The translations under genes and the position numbers were made by a program. A stretch of 64,000 nt of DNA, taken from positions 244,001 through 308,000 of the forward strand of contig NZ_JAAOZC010000002.1 of the NCBI RefSeq assembly GCF_011761305.1. The letters run 5' to 3'. The notes below the pieces were generated by a model. It was not told the DNA's origin and made no database searches. It saw only the letters and a program-made list of their open reading frames with translations. The stretch comes from Sphingomonas vulcanisoli (GTDB lineage Bacteria; Pseudomonadota; Alphaproteobacteria; Sphingomonadales; Sphingomonadaceae). Below, one piece after another: positions 62,557 to 64,000 of this stretch (its first letter is position 1; each line of letters starts with the position of its first letter).

Positions 62557-64000
62557 ATGGCAACCGCATCCGCGCGACGACCAGGGGCCGGTCGCACGCC
62601 CAATCTTACCGACGGGCCGATCACGCGGACGCTGTTGCTGTTCGCGCTGCCGACGCTCGGCTCGAACGTGCTGCAATCGCTGAACGGCTCGATCAATTCG
62701 GTCTGGGTCGGCCGCTTCCTCGGCGAAAATGCGCTGGCGGCGACGTCCAACGCCAATCTGATCATGTTCCTGATGTTCTCCCTGGGCTTCGGCTTCGGGA
62801 TCGCCGCGACCGTGTTGATCGGCCAGAGCATGGGCGCGCGCGATATCGTCGGCGCGCGGCGCGCGCTGGGCACCACCTTCGGCCTGTTCGCCATCATGTC
62901 GCTGGTGATCGCCACGCTGGGGTGGGTCTCGGCGCCCGCGCTGCTGCGCGCGCTCGCCACGCCGGTGGAGGCCGCGCCCTATGCGCTCGCTTACCTGCGA
63001 ATCATCTTCCTGGCGATGCCGCCGATGTTCCTCGGTCTGCTGCTGAGCATGGCGCTGCGCGGCACGGGCGATTCGGTGACGCCGCTGCGCTTCATGATCG
63101 TCAGCGTGATCCTGGATGCCGGCCTCAATCCCTTCCTGATCCGCGGCATCGGGCCGTTTCCGCGCATGGGCATCGCCGGCGCCGCCACGGCGACACTGAT
63201 CGCCAATTACGTCGTCTTCATCGGCCAGCTGATCTACATTTATGCGAAGGATTTGCCGATCCGCCTGCGGGGGCCGGAGCTCGCCTTCATCAAGCCCGAT
63301 CTGGTGCTGCTCAGGGCGATCCTGTTCAAGGGTTTCCCGATGGGCCTCCAGATGCTGGTGATGACCTTTTCCGGCATCCTGATGATCGGCTTCGTCAATC
63401 GCGAGGGCGTTCAGGTGACCGCGGCCTATGGCGTGGCGCAGCAGCTCTGGACCTATATCCAGATGCCGGCGATGGCGATCGGCACCGCGGTTTCGACGAT
63501 GGTGGCGCAGAATATCGGCGCCAATCGCTGGGATCGCGTCGAGCGGATCACGCAATCCGGCGTGTTGACCTTGCTGGCGGTGACGAGCGCGGCGCTGGCG
63601 GTGATGCTGATCTTCGATCGCCAGGCCTTCGCTTTGTTCGTCGGCTGGGACAGCCCGATCATTCCGATCGCGCGGCATATCCAGCTGATCGCCAGCAGCA
63701 GCTTCCTGCTGTTCGGCATTTCGCTGACCCTGTTCGCGACGACGCGCGCCAATGGCGCGGTGATCGCGCCGCTGATCATCGTCGCGTTCGGCCTGGTGAT
63801 CGTGCGCGTCGGGTTGGTCTTCGTGCTCCGGCCGATGCTGGGGGCGGATGCAGTCTGGTACAGCTTCCCGTTAAGCTCCTTCGTCACGACGGTGATCGCC
63901 TGGGCGTATTATCGCTACGGCGGGTGGCGGAACGCGCATATGACGACACCGCCGACCGCCGCCGAATTGCGCGACAAAAGCGCGGTCATGATGGAGCCGG
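62557..64000 (+). CDS. MATE family efflux transporter (3' partial)
   Basis: The reading frame from ATG 62557 (AAGGGAG upstream) stays open to the end of the window, giving 481 residues. It has about twelve hydrophobic helices in two related halves, with LTDGPITRTLLLFALPTLGSNVLQSLNGSINSVWVGRFLG at the start and the second-half analogue ILFKGFPMGLQMLVMTFSGILMIGFVN. MATE proteins expel drugs or cations by sodium or proton antiport; the substrate is unknown. The gene is nearly complete, but the stop is beyond the window. Confidence 0.92.
   Translation, partial: MATASARRPGAGRTPNLTDGPITRTLLLFALPTLGSNVLQSLNGSINSVWVGRFLGENALAATSNANLIMFLMFSLGFGFGIAATVLIGQSMGARDIVGARRALGTTFGLFAIMSLVIATLGWVSAPALLRALATPVEAAPYALAYLRIIFLAMPPMFLGLLLSMALRGTGDSVTPLRFMIVSVILDAGLNPFLIRGIGPFPRMGIAGAATATLIANYVVFIGQLIYIYAKDLPIRLRGPELAFIKPDLVLLRAILFKGFPMGLQMLVMTFSGILMIGFVNREGVQVTAAYGVAQQLWTYIQMPAMAIGTAVSTMVAQNIGANRWDRVERITQSGVLTLLAVTSAALAVMLIFDRQAFALFVGWDSPIIPIARHIQLIASSSFLLFGISLTLFATTRANGAVIAPLIIVAFGLVIVRVGLVFVLRPMLGADAVWYSFPLSSFVTTVIAWAYYRYGGWRNAHMTTPPTAAELRDKSAVMMEP

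Noticed and set aside
62476-63678. 400-aa minus-strand frame at the right end
   Set aside because: Complement of the MATE transporter; His/Arg/Gln-rich, typical shadow of a GC-rich gene.

Overview
The window is dense, GC-rich (roughly two thirds G+C by eye), mostly chromosomal housekeeping DNA from an alphaproteobacterium, most likely a Sphingomonas-type member of the Sphingomonadaceae. Signs of this are the trpF-trpB-trpA-accD-folC order, the rplU-rpmA, proA-nadD-rsfS-rlmH-envC-ctpA and dsbB-coq7 neighbourhoods, a DUF3576 lipoprotein before leuS, frequent TGATG/ATGA start-stop overlaps, and dispersed palindromic repeats that read CCGTTYG..CTGAGC..TCGAAG in their terminal arms. No rRNA, CRISPR array, prophage or insertion sequence was seen. 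One tRNA (Arg, anticodon CCG) is present.

Layout. 1-5 kb: end of a transglutaminase-like gene, a zinc-ribbon metallopeptidase, a CbpA-like J-protein, and the ergothioneine genes egtB-egtD. 5-10 kb: DUF3576 lipoprotein-leuS-lptE-holA operon and a HAD phosphatase. 10-14 kb: Mla-type lipid transport operon (permease, ATPase, MCE protein, auxiliary lipoprotein). 14-24 kb: dapB, nth, tRNA-Arg, a GAF protein, folC-accD-trpABF, a terminator-ended structured RNA region, and an RsmB-like methyltransferase. 24-29 kb: SufE and a strikingly expanded phage-shock (Psp) operon, with divergent pspF, a sigma-54 promoter and paired operator-like palindromes. 29-39 kb: sodB, TPR protein, hydrolase, HerA-like ATPase, a three-gene stress cluster (SRPBCC, alcohol dehydrogenase, SDR), VanZ-like protein and a large GT2 glycosyltransferase. 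39-47 kb: ribosomal proteins L21/L27, paralogous secreted proteins, coq7, dsbB, ctpA, a shortened EnvC-like protein, rlmH, rsfS, nadD, proA. 47-54 kb: a second, unlinked sigma-54 unit (31-aa peptide plus mini-PspC), EAL protein, a composition-mosaic sensor kinase with a response regulator, tadA, Pmp3-like protein, L28. 54-64 kb: cobT and cobS separated by a VapBC-type toxin-antitoxin pair, an HxlR regulator diverging from a VOC/SRPBCC/RNase H-like operon, J-domain protein, bolA, and the start of a MATE transporter.

The most interesting biology is the envelope-stress circuitry. PspF can be placed at two sigma-54 promoters from sequence alone. The main operon carries a previously unlisted 53-aa exported protein first, then PspA, PspB and PspC, then five more small membrane proteins that all reuse the PspB-like coiled-coil ending. 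The second theme is palindromic repeats acting on genes: one is read in frame inside leuS, and repeat arms appear to supply the Shine-Dalgarno sequence of folC, dsbB and the envC-like gene. The third is an uncharacterised, hairpin-rich, terminator-ended RNA candidate upstream of trpF. Starts were chosen by reading ribosome binding sites; family calls rest on motifs recognised by eye, with no database search.
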